Positions 1 to 7,049 of a DNA stretch of 12,401 bases are shown piece by piece. The number at the start of each line of letters is the position of its first letter. Positions within the stretch are counted from its first letter, which is position 1. The stretch spans positions 1 to 12,401 of the forward strand of contig CALMOL010000276.1 in assembly GCA_937871685.1 (NCBI GenBank), written 5' to 3'. A program made the translations under genes and the position numbers. Below the pieces are notes generated by a model. That model did not search any database. It was given only the letters and a program-made list of their open reading frames with translations, and had not been told where the DNA came from. Source of the DNA: an uncultured Verrucomicrobiota bacterium. Lineage in GTDB: Bacteria; Verrucomicrobiota; Verrucomicrobiia; Chthoniobacterales; SZAS-18.

Positions 1-276
1 CGCGAGAACCTTCCAAGGTCCTCACGACCACCCTCGGAACTCCTTGTGAGCACCTCCGAAGGTTCTCGTGAGAACCCGCTAACTCCTCGCGAGCACCTCC
101 CAAGGTCCTCACGAGAACCTTCCAAGTCCTCACGACCACCTCGCGAGTCCTCATGAGGACCTTCCGGGGTTCTCACGACCACCTCGGAACTCCTCGTGAG
201 CACCCCGAAGGGTTCTCGCGAGGAGTCGGGAAGTCCTCACGACCACTTCCAAGGTTCTCACGAGAACCCTCGCGAG
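1..276. repeat. Degenerate 21-22 bp tandem array of imperfect palindromes
   Basis: A 12-nt dyad of the form TTCTCRCGAGAA (variants TCCTCACGACCA, TCCTCGTGAGCA) recurs at 19, 41, 63, 84, 106, 127, 148, 170, 191, 213, 234 and 255. The spacing is always 21 or 22 bp, about two helical turns. The first bases of the window fit the right half of a further unit, so the array probably continues upstream. The linkers are also related (CCTTCCAAGG, CCTCCGAAGG, CCTCGGAAC) and partly self-complementary. There is a higher-order pattern: the three units at 19-76 resemble those at 170-224 in order and sequence. The array ends at 269-276 with CTCGCGAG, half a period after the last unit. No coding function is credible here. 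It could be a protein-binding array or a lineage-specific palindromic repeat family. The periodicity is certain; the role is unknown. Confidence 0.85.
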
Positions 277-278
277 TG

Positions 279-425
279 GCCGGAGCCAGCATCGCGACCC
301 TCGGCGGCACCCCGGAGCAGGTGCGCCTGTGCCTAGGCAACCCTGCCGCCCGCGTGACCGTGGAGTTATGCCTCCATTCCTCCCACCACATCCTCGCCAT
401 CGACGAGGGCGCCTCGCAGCGCTGA
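279..425 (+). pseudogene. C-terminal coding remnant, possibly MocR-type (GntR/aminotransferase-like) regulator
   Basis: The frame ending at TGA 423-425 reads VAGASIATLGGTPEQVRLCL, then GNPAARVTVE, then ELCLHSSHHILAIDE, immediately after the palindromic array. The stretch QVRLCLGNP followed by a helix ending in ILA resembles the last residues of PLP-dependent MocR-family regulators, where a VRLCLG-type strand precedes a final helix. No upstream part of such a protein is present: the same frame runs back into the repeat array and loses protein-like character. It is therefore read as a truncated gene end, not a working gene. The family assignment rests on a short segment recognised by eye and is tentative. 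It could also be a chance open frame in GC-rich DNA. Confidence 0.35.
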
Positions 426-582
426 GGCGGGATTTCTCAAGTTCCCCGTTGCGCGCATCGCCGCACCCCGCTTGTCTCCCGCCGCTGGCCGCGCCGGTCC
501 CAACGCGTCCTCATGCAACTGACGCAGTCTGCGTCAGAAGCGTCCGTGCCGCGTCGCCGAGCCACCGAAAGTCACCCTGCGC
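426..582. other. Non-coding leader upstream of hsdM
   Basis: This stretch separates the decayed gene end from hsdM. No frame in it looks protein-like. No convincing sigma70 -35/-10 pair was recognised, although the promoter of the whole operon should lie here if the operon has its own. The only clear structure is the inverted repeat at 519-537. Confidence 0.5.
519..537. promoter_or_regulatory. Perfect 9+9 bp inverted repeat (candidate operator)
   Basis: CTGACGCAG (519-527) and CTGCGTCAG (529-537) are exact reverse complements separated by one T. The centre lies about 55 bp before the hsdM ATG. The odd-length, short-centre symmetry suits a dimeric helix-turn-helix regulator. No U-rich tract follows, so it does not look like an intrinsic terminator. 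The HTH/ImmA protein encoded within the operon is a possible ligand, but nothing in the sequence links the two. A hairpin in the leader mRNA is an alternative. Confidence 0.4.
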
Positions 583-2733
583 ATGCCAGCCGAAACTCAT
601 TCCCAACTCGCCTCTTTCATCTGGAGCATCTGCAACCTGCTCCGCGGTCCCTACAAACGGAACGAATACCGCAAGGTTATCCTCCCGCTGACCGTTCTGC
701 GCCGCTTCGATTGCATCCTCGCGCCGACGAAGGCGGCGGTTCTGAAGGAGCACGCCACGCTCACGACCAAGGGCGAGAACATCGTTCGCCATCGCCTCTC
801 GCAGATCACCGGCGTCCCGTTCTTCAATCTCTCCCGATTCACCGTGGCCAAGCCCGCGGACGGCAGCGGACTCAATGGCCTCCTCGACGATCCCGGCCAG
901 CTTGCGCCGAATCTCATCGCCTACCTCAACGGTTTCTCCCCGAACGTCCGCGCCATCCTCGAGAAGTTTAAGTTCCCCGAGCAGATCGGCTACTTGGCCG
1001 AAAAGGACTTGCTCTACCTGGTGGTCCAGAAGTTCGCCGCCATCGACCTTTCGCCGGCCCGCGTGGACAACGTCCAGATGGGCTACGTCTTCGAGGAACT
1101 CATCCGCATCGGCGCGGAGCAAGCCAACGAGGAGGCCGGAGAGCATTTCACCCCGCGCGAGGTCATCAAGCTCATGGTGAATCTCCTCCTCTCGCCGGAG
1201 AAGGACCTCGCCCGCTCCCACGTGGTGAAGACCATCTACGATCCCGCCTGCGGCACCGGCGGCATGCTCTCCGTGGCGGAGCATTACATCCAGAAGCTGA
1301 ACGCCGACGCCCAGCCCAAGCTGTTCGGCCAGGACTGGAATGACGAAGCCTGGGCCGTGTGCAAATCCGACATGCTCATCAAGGGCGAGGATGCCGAGAA
1401 CATCATCCTCGGCGACTCCTTCACCCGCGACGGCTTCGACCGCGCTGCCGACGGCAAGCGGTGGACCTTCGACTACATGCTCGCCAATCCACCCTTCGGC
1501 GTGGAGTGGAAGCAGCAGCAGCGATTCATCGAAAACGAGCGTGATACCCTCGGCCACGCCGGGCGCTTCGGCGCGGGCACGCCCCGCGTGAATGACGGCG
1601 CGCTCCTCTTCCTCCAGCACATGCTGGCCAAGTTGCGCGCCCCGCAGGACGGCGGCAGCCGACTCGCCATCGTGTTCAACGGCTCGCCCCTCTTCACCGG
1701 CGACGCCGGTGGCGGCGAGAGCGAAATTCGCCGCTGGATCATCGAGAACGACTGGCTGGAGGCCATCGTCGCCCTGCCCGAGCAGCTCTTCTACAACACC
1801 GGCATCTCCACCTATCTTTGGGTGCTCACGAATCGGAAGGCAGCGCCCCGCAAAGGCAAGGTGCAGCTCATCGATGCCCGCTCGTTTTGGGTGCCGATGG
1901 AGAAAAGCCTTGGCAACAAGCGCCGCCGCATCGGCGACCCGTCCGACAATCCGAAGGACCCCGACCACATCGGCGAACTCACCCGCATCTTCGGCGACTT
2001 CCGCGACGGCCAGACGCGCACCTTCACCGAGGAAGATCCCATCACGCATCAGCCGATTCAGCGCCCGCGCGTGGTCAGCAAGATTTTCGGCAACGAGGAC
2101 TTCGGTTACCACAAGATCACGGTGGAGCGTCCGCTCCGGCTGAACTTCCAGGCCACCGCCGAGCGCATTGCCCGCCTCGACGACGAGAGCGGGTTCAAGA
2201 ATCTCGCCACCAGCGCCAAGAAAGACCTCGCCGTCCGCCAGCAGGAGATCGAAGCCGGACAGCAGCGGCAGGAAGAAATTCGCGAACTGCTCCGTGCCTT
2301 CGGCAAGGCCACGGAGGATGGGCTCTTCGATGATCGCGCAGAGTTTCTCAATGCGCTGCACGACCTCGAACGCACGCGCGGCATGCGCCTGAGCGCCCCG
2401 GAACTCAAGGCCGTCCTCTCCGCCCTCGGCGAACGCGACGAGACCACCGAAATCTGCCGCGACCGCGCCGGCCAACCCGAGCCAGACGCCGATCTCCGCG
2501 ACACCGAGTCCGTGCCCCTCAAGGAGAACGTCGAGGAGTATTTCAAACGCGAGGTGCTGCCCCATGTGCCCGACGCGTGGATCGACCACGGCAAGACCAA
2601 GGTCGGCTACGAAATCCCACTCAACCGCCACTTCTACCGCTACGAGCCGCCGCGTCCGTTAGAGGTAATCGAAACCGACATCAAGCGTCTCGAAGACGAC
2701 ATCGTGAAAATGCTTCGGGAGGTTACGTCGTGA
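583..2733 (+). CDS. hsdM: Type I restriction-modification DNA methyltransferase subunit HsdM
   Basis: HsdM is the N6-adenine methyltransferase subunit. With HsdS it makes the modification enzyme, and it is also part of the restriction complex with HsdR. The 716-aa product has an N-terminal helical HsdM_N domain (about residues 8-150, starting LASFIWSICNLLRG). The methyltransferase domain follows, with SAM-binding motif I DPACGTGGM at about 220-228 and catalytic motif IV NPPF at 302-305. A long C-terminal region (about 480-716) includes a charged helical stretch near 545-575 and ends in a PLNRHFYRYEPPRPLE-type tail seen in long HsdM proteins. EcoKI HsdM is about 530 aa, so this is a longer subtype. 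The ATG at 583 starts just before conserved N-terminal sequence; only a weak GAAAG lies upstream. The gene overlaps hsdS by 4 bp, indicating translational coupling. No key residue appears missing. Confidence 0.97.
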   Translation: MPAETHSQLASFIWSICNLLRGPYKRNEYRKVILPLTVLRRFDCILAPTKAAVLKEHATLTTKGENIVRHRLSQITGVPFFNLSRFTVAKPADGSGLNGLLDDPGQLAPNLIAYLNGFSPNVRAILEKFKFPEQIGYLAEKDLLYLVVQKFAAIDLSPARVDNVQMGYVFEELIRIGAEQANEEAGEHFTPREVIKLMVNLLLSPEKDLARSHVVKTIYDPACGTGGMLSVAEHYIQKLNADAQPKLFGQDWNDEAWAVCKSDMLIKGEDAENIILGDSFTRDGFDRAADGKRWTFDYMLANPPFGVEWKQQQRFIENERDTLGHAGRFGAGTPRVNDGALLFLQHMLAKLRAPQDGGSRLAIVFNGSPLFTGDAGGGESEIRRWIIENDWLEAIVALPEQLFYNTGISTYLWVLTNRKAAPRKGKVQLIDARSFWVPMEKSLGNKRRRIGDPSDNPKDPDHIGELTRIFGDFRDGQTRTFTEEDPITHQPIQRPRVVSKIFGNEDFGYHKITVERPLRLNFQATAERIARLDDESGFKNLATSAKKDLAVRQQEIEAGQQRQEEIRELLRAFGKATEDGLFDDRAEFLNALHDLERTRGMRLSAPELKAVLSALGERDETTEICRDRAGQPEPDADLRDTESVPLKENVEEYFKREVLPHVPDAWIDHGKTKVGYEIPLNRHFYRYEPPRPLEVIETDIKRLEDDIVKMLREVTS
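2717..2722 (+). promoter_or_regulatory. Ribosome binding site deciding the GTG start of hsdS
   Basis: GGGAGG lies 7 nt before GTG 2730, inside the end of hsdM. It supports the GTG start that overlaps the hsdM stop, over the longer open frame that reaches back to 2577 within hsdM. Confidence 0.75.
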
Positions 2734-4115
2734 AGCTCCCGGCTTACCCGCACACCAAACCCAGCGGCGTCGAATGGCTCGGCGACGTGCCGGAGCATTG
2801 GGAGGTTAAACGGTCAGATGCAATCGTCTCGGCTGACCGAAGCCAGCTCTCTCCCGAGGCATTCGCGGACCGTGATGTCTTTCACTACTCGATTCCCGTC
2901 GTGCAAGAAACTGGCACGGGCCAAGTCGAAAACGGCGAGTCGATCGCCAGTGCCAAGCAGGTCATCACGAAACCGGTCGTTCTCATTTCCAAACTAAACC
3001 CTCGCAAGGCGACCATTTGCTTGGCAAAGCCCCAAGCCCTTCTGACGCTCGGCTCGACCGAGTTTGTTGCGTTGCATGCGGACAAGTGTGAGTTGGCTTT
3101 CCTCGAATACCTGACCCGTTCCGAATTTTTCCGGCAGGGCCTCGATTCCAAGGTTCAATCGGTCACTCGCAGTCACCAACGAGCTAACCCTGCCGACATC
3201 TACAAGTTTTGGAATGCCTGGCCGACGCTGGAGGACCAGCGTTCCATCGCGGCCTTTCTGGACCGGGAGACGGGGCGGGTGGACCGATTGGTGGCGAAGA
3301 AACGGGAGTTGATCGAGCGGCTGCAAGAGAAGCGCACCGCACTCATCTCCAACACCGTCACCCGCGGCCTGCCGTCCGAGGTTGCCCTCGCCGCCGCCAG
3401 CCTCCCCGAGAATCCGCTCCTCAAACCCTCCGGCGTCCCGTGGTTTGATGAATACCCAGCTCATTGGCAGACGAAGCGTCTCCGCCACATCTCAGACTTT
3501 ATTGTCGTCGGAGTGGTGGTGAACCCATCGAGCTACGTCACCGACGAAGGCGTTGTTTTCCTGCTTGGTGGAGACGTTCGCGAAATGCGGATTGATACCA
3601 CTGATTGCAAACGGTGCTCACCAGAGTCCAGCAACGGTCCCCTCGTTAAGAGCCGCCTTGATGCTGGAGACCTAGTTGTCGTCAGAGTTGGTTATCCGGG
3701 AGTTGCTGCGGTCGTCCCGCCCGAGCTAGCAGGAGGCAACGTCGCGTCGATGATGCTAGTTCGGAAACACTCACGCTATTGCTCTCAGTGGCTCGCGTAT
3801 GCGCTCAATTCGCAGGTGGGCCGAGACCAGGTGGAGATTGTCCAATACGGCGCTGCACAAAAGCAGTTCAACATCAGTCACGCCGTTGATTTCGCTTTCC
3901 CGTTTCCCCCTCTCCCTGAGCAAGTCGCCATCGCCGAGTATCTGGACTTAGAGACGGCGAAGCTGGACGCGCTCGTGGGAAAGGTAAGGGAGGCAGTGGA
4001 GCGGCTGCAGGAATACCGCACTGCCCTCATTACCGCCGCTGTCACCGGCAAAATCGACGTGCGCCGAGCCGAAGACTCGACGGCCGATGAGGCTTCCCCT
4101 ACGCTGCGGGCGTGA
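2730..4115 (+). CDS. hsdS: Type I restriction-modification specificity subunit HsdS
   Basis: HsdS recognises the split DNA target and bridges HsdM and HsdR. From GTG 2730 the product is 461 aa. It has the classic two-half design. Each half opens with a related motif: KPSGVEWLGDVPEHW at residues 10-24 and KPSGVPWFDEYPAHW at 232-246. Each ends with a conserved region: LEDQRSIAAFLD from 167 and LPEQVAIAEYLD from 395, both followed by a helix containing ERLQE[KY]RTALI. Target recognition domain 1 is about 25-165 and domain 2 about 247-390. Both domains look lower in GC and less regular in codon use than the conserved regions, as expected when recognition domains are exchanged. Both domains and spacers are intact, so a bipartite target is expected; the target itself cannot be read from sequence. 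GTG is preferred because it has a good RBS and forms the GTGA overlap with hsdM. Confidence 0.95.
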   Translation: MKLPAYPHTKPSGVEWLGDVPEHWEVKRSDAIVSADRSQLSPEAFADRDVFHYSIPVVQETGTGQVENGESIASAKQVITKPVVLISKLNPRKATICLAKPQALLTLGSTEFVALHADKCELAFLEYLTRSEFFRQGLDSKVQSVTRSHQRANPADIYKFWNAWPTLEDQRSIAAFLDRETGRVDRLVAKKRELIERLQEKRTALISNTVTRGLPSEVALAAASLPENPLLKPSGVPWFDEYPAHWQTKRLRHISDFIVVGVVVNPSSYVTDEGVVFLLGGDVREMRIDTTDCKRCSPESSNGPLVKSRLDAGDLVVVRVGYPGVAAVVPPELAGGNVASMMLVRKHSRYCSQWLAYALNSQVGRDQVEIVQYGAAQKQFNISHAVDFAFPFPPLPEQVAIAEYLDLETAKLDALVGKVREAVERLQEYRTALITAAVTGKIDVRRAEDSTADEASPTLRA

Positions 4116-5263
4116 ACCGCGTGGCCGTCCATCCTGAACTCATCGACTGGGCGTGCGAACGCTCCGGTCTGGATGAGGCTGGATTGACCAAGCGATTTCC
4201 GAAGCTCCCCGAGTGGAGGAGCGGCACCGTGCAGCCGACCTTTCGTCAACTGGAGGACTTCGCGGCCGCGACGCTCACGCCGTTTGGTGCCCTCCTGCTC
4301 CCAGGCCCACCGGTCGAAACGCTGCCCGTGCCGGATTTTCGCACGATGCGCGACGCGCGCCCGCCGCGCCCGAGCGCAGCTCTGCTGGAAACGATCTACC
4401 AGATGCAGCGCCGGCAGGAATGGATGCGCGACCACTTGATCGAGGACGGCGCGGAGCCGCTGCCCTTCATCGGCACGGTGACGACCGCTTCCAGCCCGAC
4501 GGCGGCCGCGGAAAGCATCCGCCGCACGCTCGGGATTGGGGACGGCTGGGCGGACCAGCATTCCACCTGGACCGGCGCGCTGCTGGGGTTGCGGCGGGCT
4601 GTGGAGGACACGGGCGTGCTGGTGGTGATCAACGGCGTGGTCGGCAACAACACGCACCACGCGCTGAACCCGGAAGAGTTCCGCGGCTTCGTGCTGTGCG
4701 ACCGTCATGCGCCGCTAGTCTTCATCAACGGCGCGGACTTCAAGTCGGCGCAGATGTTCACGCTGGCGCACGAGCTGGCGCACCTGTGGCTCGGCAAGGA
4801 CGGAGTCTTCGACCTGCGGGACCTTCAACCCTCCGACAACGAAGTGGAGAAGTTCTGCAACCGCGTGGCGGCGGAGCTGCTGATCCCGAGCCGCGAGCTG
4901 GAAGCGTGCTGGCCGGAACTGGCGAAGCGGGACAACGCCTGCTTCGCGCTCGCGCGCCGCTTCAAGGTGAGCCCGATGGTAGCCGCGCGGCGGGTGCTCG
5001 ATCACGGGCTGATCTCGCGGGAAGCGTTCTTCCGCTTTCTGCGGGAGCAGGAAGATGAGGAACGCGTAAAGGCGAAGAAGAAGACGGGCGGCGGCGACTT
5101 CTACCGGAACCAGTCGGTGCGCGTGGGGCACCGCTTCGGCAGCGCGGTGGTGCGCGCGGCCCGCGCGGGGCGCCTCCTTTACCAGGAAGCCTACCGCCTC
5201 ACTGGCCTGCACGGCCGCACCTTCGATCAGTTTGCCCAGGAACTTGGCTTCGGATCGACATGA
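4112..5263 (+). CDS. HTH-ImmA/IrrE-type zinc metallopeptidase (COG2856), probable antitoxin or regulator
   Basis: The 383-aa product starts at GTG 4112, overlapping the hsdS stop by 4 bp. Residues 1-70 form an XRE-like helix-turn-helix region (SGLDEAGLTKRFPKLPEW, then TVQPTFRQLEDFA), followed by the LPVPDFRT linker usual in this family. The peptidase domain carries the zinc motif HELAH at 220-224, with a downstream glutamate cluster (EVEKFCNRVAAELLIP, 244-259) that should supply the third zinc ligand. The C-terminal GGDFYRNQSVRVGHRF region is also typical. COG2856 proteins include ImmA and IrrE, which cleave or inactivate repressors. HTH-containing members encoded next to DUF4411 PIN-like genes have been interpreted as antitoxin-type partners. 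The product is probably cytoplasmic and DNA-binding, and may control its own module. All expected motifs are present; the substrate is unknown. Confidence 0.88.
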   Translation: MNRVAVHPELIDWACERSGLDEAGLTKRFPKLPEWRSGTVQPTFRQLEDFAAATLTPFGALLLPGPPVETLPVPDFRTMRDARPPRPSAALLETIYQMQRRQEWMRDHLIEDGAEPLPFIGTVTTASSPTAAAESIRRTLGIGDGWADQHSTWTGALLGLRRAVEDTGVLVVINGVVGNNTHHALNPEEFRGFVLCDRHAPLVFINGADFKSAQMFTLAHELAHLWLGKDGVFDLRDLQPSDNEVEKFCNRVAAELLIPSRELEACWPELAKRDNACFALARRFKVSPMVAARRVLDHGLISREAFFRFLREQEDEERVKAKKKTGGGDFYRNQSVRVGHRFGSAVVRAARAGRLLYQEAYRLTGLHGRTFDQFAQELGFGST

Positions 5264-5781
5264 GCGTGGCGCCGCCAACATTTGTTCTCGACGCCAACGC
5301 CTTCATCCAGGCGAAGCGACGCTTCTACGGTCTCGACTTCTGCCCAGGATATTGGCGCTCGCTCATTTGGCATCGTCAGCAGGGCCGGCTCGTGAGCATC
5401 GACAAGGTAAAGGACGAACTCGAAAGGGGCGCCGATGATCTTTGGGATTGGGCCGAGCAGCAGTTTGGCTCGGAGGGCTTTGCCAACACCTCCGACCCGA
5501 AGGTGGTTACGGTATATCGGGACATGCTCACCTGGGTGATGGCCCAACCGCAATTCCTTGCTCCGGCAAAGGCAGAGTTCCAAGCGGTGGCCGACGGCTG
5601 GCTGGCCGCCTACGCAAAGGCGGTTGGAGGCGTGGTGGTCACGCTGGAAGAGTTTGATCCCGTTATCCGCAAGAAGGTGCCATTGCCCAATGTGTGCCGG
5701 GCCTTCGACGTGGAGCCGATCACGCCATTCGAGATGCTGCGACGGTTGGGCGTGGAGCTTTCGTGGAGCCCCGCTCCGTGA
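5260..5781 (+). CDS. DUF4411 family PIN-like protein, probable toxin
   Basis: The 173-aa product begins at ATG 5260, with an ATGA overlap with the metallopeptidase gene. It matches the DUF4411 pattern: an N-terminal strand FVLDANAFIQAK with acidic D11, then FYGLDFCPGYW, IDKVKDEL with E53, VVVTLEE near 133-139, and the C-terminal KKVPLPNVCRAF...FEMLRRLG. D11 and E53 correspond to metal-binding acids of PIN-fold ribonucleases, and an acidic residue in the later VTLEE stretch may complete the site. PIN proteins commonly act as RNA-cleaving toxins. Tight coupling to an HTH/COG2856 gene supports a toxin-antitoxin reading. Length is normal for the family and the gene is intact. RNase activity is inferred from fold and context. 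The other option is a conserved accessory nuclease that is not a toxin. Confidence 0.85.
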   Translation: MSVAPPTFVLDANAFIQAKRRFYGLDFCPGYWRSLIWHRQQGRLVSIDKVKDELERGADDLWDWAEQQFGSEGFANTSDPKVVTVYRDMLTWVMAQPQFLAPAKAEFQAVADGWLAAYAKAVGGVVVTLEEFDPVIRKKVPLPNVCRAFDVEPITPFEMLRRLGVELSWSPAP

Positions 5782-5806
5782 GCAATCCGGCGAGGTGCCG
5801 GCAGGA

Positions 5807-5856
5807 TTGACGTGCGCGGCGGCAAACCGTTCGATACGCTCGCCGCATCGCGATGC
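5807..5856 (+). promoter_or_regulatory. Possible weak promoter and start-codon palindrome before the ATPase gene
   Basis: The 71-bp gap after the PIN gene is the largest break inside the operon. TTGACG (5807-5812) matches a -35 box well. TTCGAT (5830-5835), 17 bp on, is only a poor -10. A perfect 12-bp palindrome, GCATCGCGATGC (5845-5856), spans the ATG at 5853, and no Shine-Dalgarno sequence is visible. Together these suggest separate control of the ATPase/Toprim pair, but each part is weak and such short palindromes occur by chance. Confidence 0.22.
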
Positions 5857-7049
5857 TGATCCAGCGCCTCAAAGTCTCCAACCTGCTGTCGTTTGGTCCG
5901 AAAGGGATTGACCTGCCGCTACGCCAACTCAACGTGCTTATCGGTCCGAACGGCAGCGGAAAGAGCAATTTGCTTGAGGCGCTTAGCCTCCTCCAGGCGG
6001 CGCCCAAGAACCTGATTGCCCCGATGGCGACCGGTGGAGGAGTTCACAACTGGCTCCGGTTAAGAGCGGCCGAGGGTTCTGAACCTCGGGACGCCGCGAC
6101 CGTCGAAGCGGAAGCGGTTTCGCCTTTCGATGCCTTCGGTGACACCGTCACCCATACCATCAAGCTCATCGGACACGCGGATATCGTGGCGGTCGTCGAA
6201 GAAAAAATCGTCGGCACTAGGCTTCGACCTTCGCTTGGAATGCCGCGCGAAATCATGCATTTCCAGTCGAAGGGTCCAGAAAGCGAGATCTGGGATGCAA
6301 CGTTTATGGGACAGCTCGAGGGCCCGCGCAAAATCGAGCATCGTAAACTTTACGAATCAATTCTCTCTCAGATTCGTGACCCTGAGCGTTATGGAGCGCT
6401 TCGTTATCTTCAGGAAAGTTACGAGAAAATTCTTCTCTATCGCGAGTGGAGCTTTGGGCCGCTCGTCAAGGTGCGCTCACCTCAGCGGGCCGATGAGCGA
6501 AGCGACCGACTTCAAGCTCAAGGTGTAAACCTTGCAAATGTGCTCGGCGCCTTATCTCGAAAGGATCGCGAACGGGTTGAGCGCGAACTCGGCGAGCTTT
6601 ACGACGACATGCGAGGCATCAACGTGGTGACGCGGGCCGGCACGGTGGAGCTCTTCGTGAGCGAGGTGAACGGGCGCGAGGTGCCAGCCTCCCGCTTATC
6701 CGATGGCACACTCCGATATCTGGCTTTGCTCACAATCCTCCTCGATCCGTATCCTCCTCCGCTCATTGCCATTGAGGAGCCGGAGTTGGGCCTTCACCCC
6801 GACGTGGTGGCTCATTTGGGTAAGTTGCTAATCGAGGCATCGAAACGCACGCAACTCGTGGTTACGACTCATTCTCGCATCTTGGTGGACGCGCTCGGCG
6901 ATGATCCGGAAAGCGTGGTGGTCACTTCTAAAGAAAACGGGGAAACCTGCATGGAGCGACTGGAACCGGAGCGGATGAAAGAATGGCTGGAAAAATATTC
7001 CTTGGGCCAGCTTTGGAGTCGCGGGGCAATCGGAGGGAATCGGTGGTGA
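5853..7049 (+). CDS. RecF/OLD-like ABC ATPase (AAA_21 type), defence-associated
   Basis: The 398-aa product is a compact ABC-type ATPase. The N-terminal strand LKVSNLLSFGPKGIDL leads to Walker A GPNGSGKS at 31-38. An ABC signature-like SDGT lies at 283-286. Walker B with catalytic glutamate, IEEPELGLHP, is at 307-316, and a switch-histidine motif TTHS at about 338-341. The short middle region (about 70-280) has no long SMC-like coiled coil. Such ATPases pair with Toprim-type nucleases in OLD, Gabija and PARIS-type defences, and the next gene has Toprim-like motifs. The two genes overlap by 4 bp. ATP-dependent sensing or activation of the partner is the likely role; the trigger is unknown. ATG 5853 is chosen because it sits directly before the conserved first strand. 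Codon use looks somewhat less GC-biased than in hsdM or hsdR. Confidence 0.9.
   Translation: MLIQRLKVSNLLSFGPKGIDLPLRQLNVLIGPNGSGKSNLLEALSLLQAAPKNLIAPMATGGGVHNWLRLRAAEGSEPRDAATVEAEAVSPFDAFGDTVTHTIKLIGHADIVAVVEEKIVGTRLRPSLGMPREIMHFQSKGPESEIWDATFMGQLEGPRKIEHRKLYESILSQIRDPERYGALRYLQESYEKILLYREWSFGPLVKVRSPQRADERSDRLQAQGVNLANVLGALSRKDRERVERELGELYDDMRGINVVTRAGTVELFVSEVNGREVPASRLSDGTLRYLALLTILLDPYPPPLIAIEEPELGLHPDVVAHLGKLLIEASKRTQLVVTTHSRILVDALGDDPESVVVTSKENGETCMERLEPERMKEWLEKYSLGQLWSRGAIGGNRW
7032..7036 (+). promoter_or_regulatory. Ribosome binding site for the DUF4276 gene
   Basis: GGAGG lies inside the end of the ATPase gene, 9 nt before GTG 7046 and 6 nt before an in-frame GTG at 7043. It supports a start here and not the longer open frame beginning at 6983. 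Confidence 0.65.

Noticed and set aside
1..276. CRISPR array
   Set aside because: Spacing is regular, but the linkers are themselves related repeats, units are only about 22 bp, there is no direct-repeat/unique-spacer pattern, and no cas genes are present.
511..2631. Long 706-codon open frame on the - strand opposite hsdM
   Set aside because: It mirrors hsdM on the opposite strand of GC-rich DNA, has Val/Leu/Glu/Gly-rich low-information sequence and no domain; hsdM has all its motifs.
2577..2729. N-terminal extension of HsdS from an in-frame ATG at 2577
   Set aside because: It lies wholly inside hsdM, its translation is not HsdS-like, and GTG 2730 has a good RBS and the overlap geometry.
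6983..7045. N-terminal extension of the DUF4276 protein from 6983
   Set aside because: The extension overlaps the ATPase gene and is not needed; the conserved first strand begins right after GTG 7046, which has GGAGG upstream.
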